The notes: a model not told the origin generated them from the letters alone. A stretch of 64,000 bases of DNA from Metabacillus sp. KUDC1714 (GCF_014217835.1 NZ_CP055263.1:5087501-5151500), one strand, 5' to 3'. Shown: positions 43,201 to 51,435, counted from the stretch's first letter. Numbers and translations: made by a program.

Positions 43201-43443
43201 CACTAAAGGCATTTCTTCCATCTTAATGGCACTGAAATTGGTTTCCATAATAGTAGAAAATAAATACTGATATTCAGCCTTTGGCAATAAGGAAACGAGA
43301 CGCTTCTTTGATTCTTCACCAATCGTTTGACAAAAGGTTGTTTTCCCTGAACCAGACAAACCCGCAATTCCTAACGACTTATCAACTGGAAGTTCTGCAT
43401 CTAAATTTTTAAGATTGTTCGAAATTAATTGATTAATTTTCAT
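40273..43443 (-). CDS. Divergent UvrA-like ABC ATPase with C-terminal zinc-finger extension, 1056 aa
   Basis: Two ABC ATPase units of UvrA type. Unit 1: Walker A GLSGSGKTT (~residue 28), an inserted zinc finger CSACKGRG...CPKCKG (~130-150) with only 11 residues between CxxC pairs, signature LSGGELTRLYLAEF (~220), Walker B VIIIDEISVGLD. Unit 2: Walker A GESGCGKSTL (~350), signature LSTGEFQCVHLVSELF, Walker B LFIFDEPSKGLS (~485) and no zinc insert. A ~480-residue C-terminal region follows with three more zinc-type motifs (CPCCSG, CPVCEG, CPFCNG plus CVSC). Ordinary UvrA lacks this tail. GAGGT lies 7 nt before the ATG. Paralogues of this class have been linked to antibiotic self-resistance; here the role is open. 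Confidence 0.8.
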   Translation of the reverse strand: MKINQLISNNLKNLDAELPVDKSLGIAGLSGSGKTTFCQTIGEESKKRLVSLLPKAEYQYLFSTIMETNFSAIKMEEMPLVLFLGKSSISSNPRSTIGTHTGVFKEIRVRLAEKFNLSPEFFSFNNALGWCSACKGRGYTKNVECPKCKGDRYNQEVEQYEMELFEKPHNIADINNLSIESILSQAEVLHISEEKQHILQNIINMNIGYLSLNRIMGTLSGGELTRLYLAEFMATSENTVIIIDEISVGLDHDTLLKILEQIKQLGYKNQIWLIDHSDTVLDTTDEQLFFGPGSGKYGGKIVEESPRPKPIHWERNQAMPTEYYKFHDLYCRNIQMAEIQIPKNRLVTFTGESGCGKSTLVNECMAKDFVMRYPKDKLVMVGQDRNKSITSRSTVATFLDIKRKLSKYSEEIDDIFQRSIEDIIEELPNEDIAHKRLSLLIKLGLGYLTLERKTQSLSTGEFQCVHLVSELFSNSRNPNTLFIFDEPSKGLSQNILNQFIDSIRVILQDESVSIMMIEHNAYMLESSDFIVDFGKRQTAPVQHLDVVSHNDYYRLKNSEDKAASLQIPSSLRSKNGIHYVKKNHMSYFKHAENVYKGGILKSLSPMARLIYGEYESDKIAPVIAIDLERHLYSQYSFLYEIGGLINHIVAAHPTIKDTRSFDFYHQENHCPCCSGRRVIEKFDIDVVIQDKTVPFWDGLLYPDVMEVLKYYQYPKLQFLFDEIKNELGQDISKSYNEMTESERHTFLYGYWEKSFYDKAGKTSRIWEGFNLLISRYMFISKSMIKEQMKATKEMMICPVCEGTVLNHHKKLKFGDTDIREIIQQPIDQVIKTVGQLPELEKLKAVVGEKMVLTEDVSLLPRETQVALKMLELELASFVNYDVVLQNALPFWDKIKGNIETISSKNLLTICDFANINETRETIIDKYFTNGKYKKLTYVYEAFGYKKIVTQINKVKKSHPCPFCNGKKVISEDGLHDGVQKLSVPCVSCYESGINDEGRKEIVDGIDVQTWLTGKVSDVVAEGLYTEAVADIQIFSRIRELNKQEMIDVYQCLEKNN

Positions 43444-43738
43444 TTAGTTACCTCTTGATTCTCGAAATTTAGACTTTCAATGTTAGTGCAATTATTTATG
43501 AATTTTTTGTGTTATTTCATAAAAAATCAATGATCTAGTGAAAATTAAAACTCAATGCCAAAGATTATTTCTACATATTTAATAAAAAGAGGAATTAACA
43601 GTCCAAGGATCTTCATACAACATTTTATCAAACATGGTAATTATTATTAAGTCCAATACAGGAATATAGTAACTTTCCCTACTTCTCTAATATTTTTATA
43701 TCGTGTGGACAGTATTAAAGCCTAGTAAAATCATTCCC

Positions 43739-44200
43739 CTAGAACGTTTTCCCTTTTTTCTTAGCATCCGCATCCAAACTAGCTCCAATTGCTATCCCCA
43801 TACACATTCCAATCGGTAAACCTAAAGCAATATTTTCAAATATTGTTAATCCAAATACAACACCCAAACTCATACCCACCGACATGTATATTCCAAGATA
43901 ATATCCCTCTGGCACCAACTTATGTTTTTTCTGGGGATGTGAAACGATTTGATTTATTAATTGTTTATGTTGTTTAAAGTCAGTTTCTTCAATCTGGTCT
44001 ACATTCGTTTTTAGATGTTCAAAATGATTTTTTAATTCAAGCAGATGGTTTTGACATTCCTCACAACCTACTGAAAGAGAAGTTAAATTTTCAATAACTC
44101 GTTCACATTTATTTAAATCAAGCTTCGTTACGATTTGTTTACTAACTCCATTTCTGAGCTCCTTTATTATCGCTTTTACCTGATCACCATGGTTTTCCAA
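43739..44200 (-). CDS. Membrane protein with Gly-rich helix pair, 153 aa
   Basis: Starts with TTG 8 nt after GGGGG. A helical soluble part (~95 residues, with a CEECQ pair at ~47-50) is followed by two adjacent transmembrane segments rich in Gly (YMSVGMSLGVVFGLTIF and LGLPIGMCMGIAIGASL), a glycine-zipper-like hairpin, and a basic tail. Function unknown. The gene stands alone; the ~295-bp gap between it and the UvrA-like gene has nothing recognisable. Confidence 0.7.
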   Translation of the reverse strand: MENHGDQVKAIIKELRNGVSKQIVTKLDLNKCERVIENLTSLSVGCEECQNHLLELKNHFEHLKTNVDQIEETDFKQHKQLINQIVSHPQKKHKLVPEGYYLGIYMSVGMSLGVVFGLTIFENIALGLPIGMCMGIAIGASLDADAKKKGKTF

Positions 44201-44484
44201 AAAAGTAACCCCCTAATGAGAAAACATTGTACTTTTCTATACGATTACATGAAGAAAAAGTTTCAAACCTTTAAAAGTTCTATTAATAACAGCTCAATTT
44301 AAAAGAAGTGTGACTAACTTCAAAATACTGCGCCTATCCTCAATGATCATAAATAACTATTATGTATTAATTTCCACAAAACCATCTCGAATCGATATTG
44401 GTATAATCTCAAATTGAGATATATAATAAATGTAAGAAAACAAAGACTATTTAAGTTGCTTCCCATATTTAAGGAGGATTTAAC

Positions 44485-44631
44485 ATGAGCCAATTAGCGA
44501 GAGAATCCAAAGTGAAGGAACTATTAGCTAAACAAAAATTCAATGAAAAAGAGATTTCAGAGATGACAGATCCACAGATTGAATATTATCACTGGCTCTA
44601 CTTTGAAGATTCTATTTACGATTATATGTAA
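44485..44631 (+). CDS. Small cytoplasmic protein, 48 aa
   Basis: AAGGAGGA lies 6 nt before the ATG, one of the strongest sites in the window. The sequence is polar and helical (SKVKELLAKQKFNEKEISEMTDPQIEYYHWLYFED) and ends YDYM. It resembles the many ~45-aa Bacillus proteins with an EMTDxxIE motif, but I cannot name the family with certainty. A promoter-like TATAAT lies at about 44402. It ends in a shared bidirectional terminator. Confidence 0.75.
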   Translation: MSQLARESKVKELLAKQKFNEKEISEMTDPQIEYYHWLYFEDSIYDYM

Positions 44632-44663
44632 GTTTAAATTCATTATAAAAGACCTAAAAAATG

Positions 44664-44697
44664 AACAACTGCTCAGAATTAGCTCTGAGCAGTTGTT
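44664..44697. terminator. Bidirectional terminator between the small gene and fbp
   Basis: Perfect 14-bp arms AACAACTGCTCAGA and TCTGAGCAGTTGTT with a 6-nt loop. T-rich on the minus side (CATTTTTTAGG) and TTTCCCTTTTTT on the plus side. Confidence 0.85.
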
Positions 44698-44766
44698 TAA
44701 TGTTTCCCTTTTTTATGCATTTACAGTATAGTGCTTTAAATTAACTCTATTTTTAATTAAATATTC

Positions 44767-46704
44767 TCATTTCATATAGCGATATTCCATTAGACTATTC
44801 AAAATAGAAATTTCTTGTAATAATTCCTCTCCAACATTCGTTTCAAGTACCTTTTTTCTTTCAAGTTCTTTATCCACCAATCTTTTTACTGATAATACAT
44901 CCGTTCCATTTTGTAGAACATCTTCTTTTGAATTAAAATGTTTATGTGCAACAAGCTGCATACCGTAGGAATTATATAATAAAGTGTATCCAGCAATCCC
45001 TGTCGTTGAATGATAAGCCTTAGAAAAGCCTCCATCAATGACAATTATCTTTCCATTTGCTTTGATTGGATTTTCTCCTTCAATTTCTTTAACTGGTGTA
45101 TGGCCGTTTATTATATGACCTTGATCAGGATTAAGATCAAACTCTGTTAGAATATTGCGACAGACTTCATCATTTTCACGTAAATAATAGTATGGGTTTT
45201 TTTTCTCTTTATGGGTTGCCTTATCCTTAATGAAATACCTTTCAAAGGTCGTCATTTCTCTTTTTCCAAAGAGTGATGAATATTCTCCTGTCCATAAATA
45301 CCAAACCATATCTGTTGCAAGATCATCTGTCTCTTCAGGATGTGCAAACGAATATCGTAAATAATGTTCAAAAACATCAAGTAATTCACGACCTGCATAG
45401 GTTTTATTTTCAATGACCATTTTCTCCATATTTCCTTCTTCATCTAAAGGAATACAGCCATGTATTAATAGGTTTCCATTATATTTCAAATAAAGACTAC
45501 CTTTTTTCATCAGAAAATTCATATGTCTAGCAAGCTTTTCCGAATGCTGAACTGAAAATAACAGCTTGTCCATTACTTGCTCTTCTTCTTCTAATAATTG
45601 ATCAGGTTGCTCTGGATTAACTGTTGCAAAGCAAGTATTTTCTAATGGATATGTTTTTCCATGTATCTTGATTTCATTTTTATCAAAATCAATTTTCTCA
45701 AGCAATAGTCTTTCTGACATATTAAAGTTCGGACGTCTTTTTATAATTGGACTTTCAAGCTTGAACTGAATCATCGCAATCGCTTGATGAATTTTTGTAA
45801 TTTGTAGTTGTTCTTCTTCAGAAATTTTAAGGTCTGATTGGATTTTCGGTCTAAAGGCTGGGATGTCTCCATAGTATTTTTCCGCTAAATTAAGAAGTGG
45901 TCGAAGATTGATGCCATACACATCTTCAATAATATCTAAATTGTTGTAGCGAGCACAAATCCGAATAATATTCGCGAGACAAACCTTTGAACCAGCAAAA
46001 GCACCTATCCATAGGACATCATGATTTCCCCACTGAATATCGACAGAATGATAATTAATAAGAGCTTCCATAATTTTATCAGGCTCAGGCCCTCGATCAT
46101 AAATATCCCCAACTACATGAAGATGGTCAACAACCAATCTCTGAGTAGTATATGCAAGACCTATAATGAGCTTATCAGCTTGTCCGAGAGAAATAATTTG
46201 CTGAACAATTTTTGAATAATAAGGTTCCTTAAAATTCGTGAATTCATCTGTTTTGTATAAAAGCTCCTCAATGATATACACAAACTGATTAGGCAATGCT
46301 TTCCGTAATTTAGATCGTGTATATTTGGAAGATGCATAAGAAATTAGCTTAATCATACGCTCAATGATTACTGTGTACCATTGGTGTAATTCTCTATCAT
46401 TGTCAAAATTATTTTTAAGTAACTGAATTTTTTCTTCAGGATAATAAACTAATGTTGCAAATTCTTTAATTTCTTTTTCAGTTAATACCTTTTTATAAAT
46501 GTCTTCAATTTTCTCTTTTACCTTCCCCGATCCATTTCTCAGCACATGCTGAAAGGCTTGATACTCTCCGTGTAAATCACTAACAAAATGTTCTGTCCCT
46601 TTTGGTAGATTAAGAATGGCTTCAAGATTGATAATTTCAGTCACAACTTTTTCTTCACTATCATAGATTTGAGCCAGTAAATCTAGGTGTTTTGTATTCA
46701 ACAT
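44767..46704 (-). CDS. fbp: Fructose-1,6-bisphosphatase, class III
   Basis: 645 aa, the size expected of the Firmicute class III enzyme. Metallophosphatase motifs: [14 protein letters not shown] (~residue 42), [20 protein letters not shown] (~195), [10 protein letters not shown] (~225), and late [16 protein letters not shown] with [22 protein letters not shown]. It converts fructose-1,6-bisphosphate to fructose-6-phosphate in gluconeogenesis, in the cytoplasm. GGGGAT precedes the ATG. A monocistronic gene with terminator. Confidence 0.97.
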   Translation of the reverse strand: MLNTKHLDLLAQIYDSEEKVVTEIINLEAILNLPKGTEHFVSDLHGEYQAFQHVLRNGSGKVKEKIEDIYKKVLTEKEIKEFATLVYYPEEKIQLLKNNFDNDRELHQWYTVIIERMIKLISYASSKYTRSKLRKALPNQFVYIIEELLYKTDEFTNFKEPYYSKIVQQIISLGQADKLIIGLAYTTQRLVVDHLHVVGDIYDRGPEPDKIMEALINYHSVDIQWGNHDVLWIGAFAGSKVCLANIIRICARYNNLDIIEDVYGINLRPLLNLAEKYYGDIPAFRPKIQSDLKISEEEQLQITKIHQAIAMIQFKLESPIIKRRPNFNMSERLLLEKIDFDKNEIKIHGKTYPLENTCFATVNPEQPDQLLEEEEQVMDKLLFSVQHSEKLARHMNFLMKKGSLYLKYNGNLLIHGCIPLDEEGNMEKMVIENKTYAGRELLDVFEHYLRYSFAHPEETDDLATDMVWYLWTGEYSSLFGKREMTTFERYFIKDKATHKEKKNPYYYLRENDEVCRNILTEFDLNPDQGHIINGHTPVKEIEGENPIKANGKIIVIDGGFSKAYHSTTGIAGYTLLYNSYGMQLVAHKHFNSKEDVLQNGTDVLSVKRLVDKELERKKVLETNVGEELLQEISILNSLMEYRYMK

Positions 46705-47124
46705 TATGTATCCCCTTTCAGTGTTTATTTATATTATACATCTAATAGAGTTTATTTATATACTTATATTATAAGAGAAAACTAAAAATTTCATTAATTC
46801 GGTAATTATATATTTTCAATTGGAAAGGAATTATACAAAACCTCTCGCAAAATCTAAATATACCTATCTATTACGATAATAACTAGACATCTAGTACTAG
46901 TTCAAAGGCTGCTTTTTAATGTAAGAAATATCAAATACACTGCCCAAATATTTTTCTTAATTACAAAAAAACCTTAACAGATTTGCTAAGGTCTTGTATG
47001 CTCTGAGCTTTTAATAAAATTTTGATTATTTCATCATTAAGCCTGATTGCTGAATACCCAACGAACCTTTTTATTGATGTACTGACCTCTCATTTCGGTT
47101 AATGTAGTTACACTACAAACTATA
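46705..47124. other. Gene-free interval with a minus-strand terminator
   Basis: The right part holds a hairpin (46971-46979 with 46984-46992, one G-U pair in minus RNA) followed by a T7 run on the minus strand, ending the alkylation-repair transcript. Between it and that gene a short frame encodes MRGQYINKKVRWVFSNQA, too short to support. The left part should contain the fbp promoter. Confidence 0.5.
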
Positions 47125-47832
47125 CTAACACCTTACATATTTGCGTTTGAAACCAAGCTTTCCTCTATCTAATTCCTTTTGAATATTTTCGGACGCATGT
47201 AGGATGCTGCTTTTTTTCTTGTCCCGCTTGATTTGGACTGGGCCAACTGCCTTTGCTGTTTCAACCGCCTTATCATGAAGCGGTAAATATGAAATCCCGA
47301 CTGTGTAAATAAAATTATTCATAGCGGATTTTGTTCGATCTGGAGAATCATGAATCGTATTTTTCACCTGATCAAGCTTACCGGCAATCGAGCTTTCGCT
47401 AAATTCAGAGTCCGGGCGATTACCCAAAAGCCAGCAGTAACAGCTCCACCCTGCCGACATTTTAAGTTCTTCACCGCTTGCGATCCATTTATCGGCAACA
47501 ACTTGCGCAAATTCGGTTTCTGCTAAAGTTACTGCAACTACATAATCTGACAGCATATAAAAATATGCTGCATCTATCCAACGATCAAAATCTTCCTCAG
47601 TCATTATCATTGGGTCAGCAATGATGCCAGCAAAATACATGGCGTCATAGTTCCCGGTGGCGTAAAGCTGCTCGGCTAAAGGTTGATTTTTCTTGATTTT
47701 CTTTGCGAGCGGCTTCATTGCTCCGGTAGCCACCCCAAAAAGCGGCTCATGTGCACCATTGCTTATGTAAGTCTTTTTCGTTCGTTCCTTGCCAAGCGCT
47801 TCCAGTTCCTGCATAACTATTTCTAAATCCAT
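47125..47832 (-). CDS. DNA alkylation repair-like HEAT-repeat protein (AlkD superfamily), copy 1
   Basis: 235 aa, all-alpha. The pattern EPLFGVATGAMKPLAKKIKKNQPLAEQLYATGNYDAMYFAGI (residues ~28-69) and SAGWSCYCWLLGNRPDSEF (~130) are those of the DNA alkylation repair family. AlkD itself removes bulky or 3-methyl/7-methyl purines, but this subgroup with a C-terminal Cys (RKYVRC) is uncharacterised. Its paralogue at 50719 has the same length, order and C-terminal Cys. Conserved W/D positions suggest a nucleic-acid role; glycosylase activity is unproven. Confidence 0.85.
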   Translation of the reverse strand: MDLEIVMQELEALGKERTKKTYISNGAHEPLFGVATGAMKPLAKKIKKNQPLAEQLYATGNYDAMYFAGIIADPMIMTEEDFDRWIDAAYFYMLSDYVVAVTLAETEFAQVVADKWIASGEELKMSAGWSCYCWLLGNRPDSEFSESSIAGKLDQVKNTIHDSPDRTKSAMNNFIYTVGISYLPLHDKAVETAKAVGPVQIKRDKKKSSILHASENIQKELDRGKLGFKRKYVRC

Positions 47833-48046
47833 CGTTTTGCACTTCCTTCCTTTATAATCTTGCTCATTTTATTGTAACAATCTATCTTATATTCTTTTAT
47901 TAAGCAACTTGAGAGATCAAGAATTAGGTTGTTATTCTTGAACTTACAACCGTTAGCCTTTCTGTATATAAAAAAAGAGCTGCATAAACAGCTCAGCAAT
48001 CTTCAACGATAGCTTTCTATAACTAAAGAAATGTGCTTTCAAATAA

Positions 48047-48478
48047 TTAAATACAGTCTTCTACGATTGTTGAAATCTGCCAGGTTATACCGAATTTATC
48101 TTTTACTTGTCCATAAGATGGACTCCAGGGAGTTTCTTGAATTGGCATGATTACCTCGCCACCATCTAGAAGTTTTCCGAATACTTCTTTTGATTTTTCT
48201 ACATCATTTAAAGTGATAGCTACATCAACTTGTGATCCAGTTTGAAATGGTTGACCTGGGAATGTATCAGATAGCATAAGAAACGTATTACCAACTCTCA
48301 ATTGTGCATGTATTACACGATCTTTTGCTTCATCAGGAAGAGTGAATTCTGGATTTTCTGGCAACTCTCCATATGTTTGAACTCCTAGAACTTCTGCCTC
48401 CAATGAATTTTCATAAAATTTAACAGCTTCTTTCCCATTACCATTCATTCTTAAATAAGCATGAACCCCTAAAATCAT
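48047..48478 (-). CDS. PhnB-like VOC-family protein
   Basis: 143 aa from the ATG at 48478, which follows AAAAGGGGTG; a longer frame begins 7 codons earlier without a site. VHAYLRMNGNGKEAVKFYENSLEAEVLGVQTYGELPE and the late WSPSYGQVKDKFGITWQIS are the PhnB/3-demethylubiquinone-like fold signature (MNGN..A..FY; YG...D.FG..W). Function in Bacillus unknown. It stands alone. Confidence 0.9.
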   Translation of the reverse strand: MILGVHAYLRMNGNGKEAVKFYENSLEAEVLGVQTYGELPENPEFTLPDEAKDRVIHAQLRVGNTFLMLSDTFPGQPFQTGSQVDVAITLNDVEKSKEVFGKLLDGGEVIMPIQETPWSPSYGQVKDKFGITWQISTIVEDCI

Positions 48479-48592
48479 ATAATACACCCCTTTTTTCAAT
48501 TTTTAACATATGTAACAACCATACAGAACGTACATTCGTAATATAACACATATTGTATGATTATGGAAGTATCACATAAAAAAACTTGCTCT

Positions 48593-48826
48593 TTTATTTA
48601 GGCTCTTTTCTAAAAGATTGTTGTTTTTGAACAAAAATGATTAGGTTGATTGGTGCGGAAGGTGCGAGACTCCTGTGGGAGTAGCGGGACAGATGAGACC
48701 CCGCAGGCGCTTCGCGCTGAGGAGGCTCATCGCCCGCCCCACGGAAAGCGAGCATCCTGAAGCGCCAATCAACCAACCCAATACTATTTTAAAAGCAACA
48801 AAGTTTGCGAAAACAGCCTTTATTTA
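48593..48826. mobile_element. Miniature transposon (MITE), copy 1, with 8-bp target duplication
   Basis: The 218-bp element 48601-48818 has imperfect 23-bp terminal inverted repeats (18 of 23 matching; both ends GGCT-TTTTC) and is flanked by the direct repeat TTTATTTA (48593-48600, 48819-48826). The interior 48650-48770 is GC-rich and strongly structured, a core I recognise from many Bacillus genomes. It carries no transposase. The 8-bp duplication and GGCTCTTTT ends resemble ISL3-family elements (from memory). It differs from the 60335 copy at 4 of 218 bases. Confidence 0.85.
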
Positions 48827-48889
48827 ATAAATCACCACAACCTTAACACCACAAAAACTTTAGACCGCTGAAAACTTTTTTAATTTAAA

Positions 48890-48915
48890 TGAACCTTTTT
48901 GCTTTCTCAGTTGTA
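48890..48915 (+). promoter_or_regulatory. Candidate ECF-type promoter of the sigma-factor operon
   Basis: TGAACC at 48890-48895, 16 bp, then TGTA at 48912-48915, close to the Bacillus extracytoplasmic-function form (TGAAAC-N16-CGTA). It lies 36 bp upstream of the first gene, which fits autoregulation. Confidence 0.4.
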
Positions 48916-48950
48916 TAGTTAGAAAAGAAGGTAGATGGGGGATGTTATTA

Positions 48951-49322
48951 ATGGATACTGGTTGGATTGTTTCACTAATTGTTGCAGGTTTTTTAATGAT
49001 TTTTATTTTAGCGATTGCTATTCCAATGGATCGCAAATATGTTGTCCGTGAAAATGGTAAAATCAATTATAAAAAAACGAAAATATATTTAAGATGGAAT
49101 GTTTTTGATACGCTTACGATTGGTCTAGCCGTATATTCCATTATTTGTGTTCAGGCACTTAATTTTTTAGTCTCTAGTGGTGAAACAGTTGAGAATGTTT
49201 TTGTGCAATTTTTTACAAACCAAGCACAAGTTTGGACGCTTGTATCAATTTTTTACTTAATTTGCAGGGTCTCTATGACGCTAAAATCTATTAAGGAACG
49301 CTGGGGCGATGAGATTGAGTGA
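48951..49322 (+). CDS. Small membrane protein, first gene of an ECF sigma operon
   Basis: About 123 aa from the ATG that sits 9 nt after GGGGG (an ATG three codons earlier abuts the site). Three hydrophobic segments: residues ~3-26, ~46-68 and ~88-108; a basic cytoplasmic loop (KYVVRENGKINYKKTKIYLR) lies between the first two. Its stop overlaps the sigma gene by 14 bp. By position it could be part of the sensing or anti-sigma apparatus, but it has no known anti-sigma domain. Confidence 0.75.
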   Translation: MDTGWIVSLIVAGFLMIFILAIAIPMDRKYVVRENGKINYKKTKIYLRWNVFDTLTIGLAVYSIICVQALNFLVSSGETVENVFVQFFTNQAQVWTLVSIFYLICRVSMTLKSIKERWGDEIE

Positions 49323-49845
49323 GCGTGAAGATGAATTAATGATCGCTTATCAAAATGGTGATAATGAAGCATTAGAAAGGATCTACACCCTATTAAAGCA
49401 GTCTTTATACTCGTTTATTTTCCGTTATTCAAGAGATGAGCAATTAAGCATTGATATCGTTCAAGACACATTTGTTAAACTGCAGCGTTATAAGTACGAT
49501 TACAATCCAAACAAGGGAAAACTAAAATCATATCTTTTTCAAATTGCATATCGATTGATGATAACAAAATTAAACCGTCGTAAGAAATGGAGGAATCTTT
49601 TGCCCTTTCTGACGCCGACACGGACCGAAGAATTCCATCTTTCAGACAGAATGACCATTCGGGAAGCCGTTGCAAAGCTTCCTGAAATACAGCGTGCCGT
49701 TATATTACTCTTCTACTATCACGATATGCCTCAAGAGGAAATAGCCAAAATCCTTGGAATTCCAAAAGGGACGGTTAAATCAAGATTACACATCGCAATC
49801 AAAAGATTAAAGGAAGAATTGGAGGGAGACGAATATGGGACATGA
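49309..49845 (+). CDS. ECF-type RNA polymerase sigma factor
   Basis: 178 aa with regions 2 and 4 only. Region 2: DNEALERIYTLLKQSLYSFIFRYSRDEQLSIDIVQDTFVKLQRY, containing the core-binding and -10 recognition helix (DIVQDTFVKL). Region 4: LPEIQRAVILLFYYHDMPQEEIAKILGIPKGTVKSRLHIAIKRLKEEL. It is encoded between two small membrane proteins with overlaps on both sides (14 and 11 bp), implying one translational unit. It resembles the size class of B. subtilis YlaC, but the neighbours differ. Confidence 0.92.
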   Translation: MRLSEREDELMIAYQNGDNEALERIYTLLKQSLYSFIFRYSRDEQLSIDIVQDTFVKLQRYKYDYNPNKGKLKSYLFQIAYRLMITKLNRRKKWRNLLPFLTPTRTEEFHLSDRMTIREAVAKLPEIQRAVILLFYYHDMPQEEIAKILGIPKGTVKSRLHIAIKRLKEELEGDEYGT

Positions 49846-50080
49846 TCCCTTTGATAAGGATCAACATCTGCATACGAAACTTGAACAATATCACGTAGAT
49901 ATACCCGATTTCCCAATGAAACCTAGTAAGTGGGAACGTTTTATCAATCTTTTAGCTTCACCAGCAAAAGACCCACTTGATTCAATCATTTCAACTTCGA
50001 ATGGAATTTTGTTGCTAAAGCTTGCTCCAATAATGGGAACCGCTGCATTAGCATTAATACAAGTTTTACTTTTTCTATAA
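49835..50080 (+). CDS. Small single-helix protein downstream of the sigma factor (possible anti-sigma)
   Basis: 81 aa. The N-terminal ~55 residues are cytoplasmic and charged (DPFDKDQHLHTKLEQYHVDIPDFPMKPSKWERF); one C-terminal membrane helix covers residues ~57-80. GGAGG lies 9 nt before the ATG, which overlaps the sigma gene end by 11 bp. Topology and position suit an anti-sigma factor, but the usual zinc motif (HxxxCxxC) is absent, so it is either an atypical anti-sigma or a different partner. Confidence 0.7.
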   Translation: MGHDPFDKDQHLHTKLEQYHVDIPDFPMKPSKWERFINLLASPAKDPLDSIISTSNGILLLKLAPIMGTAALALIQVLLFL

Positions 50081-50102
50081 AAACTAGGAGCTTTTTCATC
50101 TA

Positions 50103-50143
50103 AAAAAGTCGATTCTCTGAACGATAAGGAATCGATTTTTTTT
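50103..50143 (+). terminator. Terminator of the ECF sigma operon
   Basis: Arms AAAAAAGTCGATTC and GAATCGATTTTTTT with an unpaired loop, ending in a T8 run. Confidence 0.75.
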
Positions 50144-50367
50144 ATGTGTTTGTAGGTTTTAGTGAAACAAAGCATTCATTCTTATCATAATTAATAGTGA
50201 TTTTCACAACTTCATATCCATTATGAAATCCTGGATCGAATCCTGGATCATGTATGATATCCCCTTTAACTGGACGAATATTTGAATGTTTTCACCATTA
50301 ATTCTTGTCTAACCTTTTCTTGCTGTTCTTTTACGGAAGATATAAAAATCAGTAAATTTATTTTCAT
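50142..50367 (-). pseudogene. Frameshifted small gene
   Basis: ATG after AAGGAGTCAACC reads MKINLLIFISSVKEQQEKVRQELMVK, then loses frame near 50290. The other frame continues to 50142 with RPVKGDIIHDPGFDPGFHNGYEVVKITINYDKNECFVSLKP. Total length is one base over a multiple of three. The tail is a coherent conserved-looking unit, so this is one gene with a single frameshift near an A-rich stretch, or a sequencing error there. Confidence 0.65.
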
Positions 50368-50394
50368 GGTTGACTCCTTATAGTTCCAATTATT

Positions 50395-50613
50395 TTATGA
50401 ATTTTTTGCAAATGAAAGCTGTTTTTCCTTAAGTGCTTCATTCAGTATTCTCACCGCTTTCGGCCCAACACCATGTAACTTTAAAATTTCTAATTCAGTT
50501 ACTTGTGTCAATTGAGCAAGATTAATATACCCAGCATTGGTAAGCGCTCGAGTAGCTGGTTTACCAATATTGGGCAAATCAATTTCTTGTGTTGCTTTAT
50601 TGATATTGTCCAT
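50395..50613 (-). CDS. Small helix-hairpin-helix protein, 72 aa
   Basis: The sequence is almost entirely a pair of HhH motifs: IGKPATRALTNAGYINLAQLTQVTELEILKLHGVGPKAVRILNEAL, ending with the GVGPKA hairpin used for non-specific DNA or protein contacts (as in RNA polymerase alpha C-terminal-like and DUF4332 proteins). AAAGGAGG lies 5-6 nt before the ATG. Role unknown; a DNA-associated function is likely. Confidence 0.8.
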   Translation of the reverse strand: MDNINKATQEIDLPNIGKPATRALTNAGYINLAQLTQVTELEILKLHGVGPKAVRILNEALKEKQLSFAKNS

Positions 50614-50718
50614 TATTGTCCTCCTTTAATTAGTTAATTGAATACTTGTTACATAAAAAATTACAGACTCTAAATGTTTTCATTAGGTTTTACCTCGAAT
50701 CCGATCTTTTAATAATAC

Positions 50719-51435
50719 CTAACATATACAAGTTTTCCGTTTCATACCTACTCTATTTTTCATTTCTATTTTCTTAATATATTCTGATGCTAGAGGTACC
50801 TTACAAGCCGTATTCCCTACGTCTACGTGTACCTTGCCAATAAATTCTGCTACTTGTTTTGCTTCCTCACATAGTTCAGTTACATATGCACCCACAGACA
50901 AAACAAAACCATTCATCACATATCGTACACGGTTTCGTTCTTCATGAACCGTATTTTTCACTTGGTTCAACAAAGTCTTAATTTCAGCTATATCTAACTT
51001 TTCGTCAGGGGTTATGGATAAATAGTTTGAATAGGTGCTCCAGCCACAAACAGCAACCATTTCGTCCTCTGATTTCATCCACTCCCTCGCCAATTCAAGA
51101 GCATAATCACTCTCTGCAGTTACCTGTGCAACTGTATATTCTGCTGCCATATACCAATACGCTTTTTTGGCCCAATCTTGTAAGGTTTCCTTTGAAATAA
51201 GCTTGGGATTAATTGAAAAGCCTGCTAAATACATTGCATCATGATTACCAGAATCATATAATTTTAATGCTAATTCATGATTCTTCTTTACATACTTGAC
51301 AAGCTTCTTCAAATCCCCAATTTTCACCCCAAAATAAGGCTCCTTTACCCCATGATTCAGATAAATTTGCTTCGTTTGCTCGGAACCTAATTCTTCAAGC
51401 TTTTGCATAATTTCTTCATACGTCACACTATTCAT
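50719..51435 (-). CDS. DNA alkylation repair-like HEAT-repeat protein (AlkD superfamily), copy 2
   Basis: 238 aa. EPYFGVKIGDLKKLVKYVKKNHELALKLYDSGNHDAMYLAGF and AVCGWSTYSNYLSITPDEKLD parallel copy 1 at 47125 throughout, and both end RK-x-C-x-C or RKYVRC. The two differ clearly in sequence, so they are old paralogues kept together about 3 kb apart, with the MITE and sigma operon between. Function presumably nucleic-acid alkylation repair; unproven for this subgroup. Confidence 0.85.
   Translation of the reverse strand: MNSVTYEEIMQKLEELGSEQTKQIYLNHGVKEPYFGVKIGDLKKLVKYVKKNHELALKLYDSGNHDAMYLAGFSINPKLISKETLQDWAKKAYWYMAAEYTVAQVTAESDYALELAREWMKSEDEMVAVCGWSTYSNYLSITPDEKLDIAEIKTLLNQVKNTVHEERNRVRYVMNGFVLSVGAYVTELCEEAKQVAEFIGKVHVDVGNTACKVPLASEYIKKIEMKNRVGMKRKTCIC

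Noticed and set aside
48594..48776. Arg/Pro-rich frames inside the MITE copies
   Set aside because: They are the translation of a GC-rich repeat core present twice; there is no ribosome-binding site.
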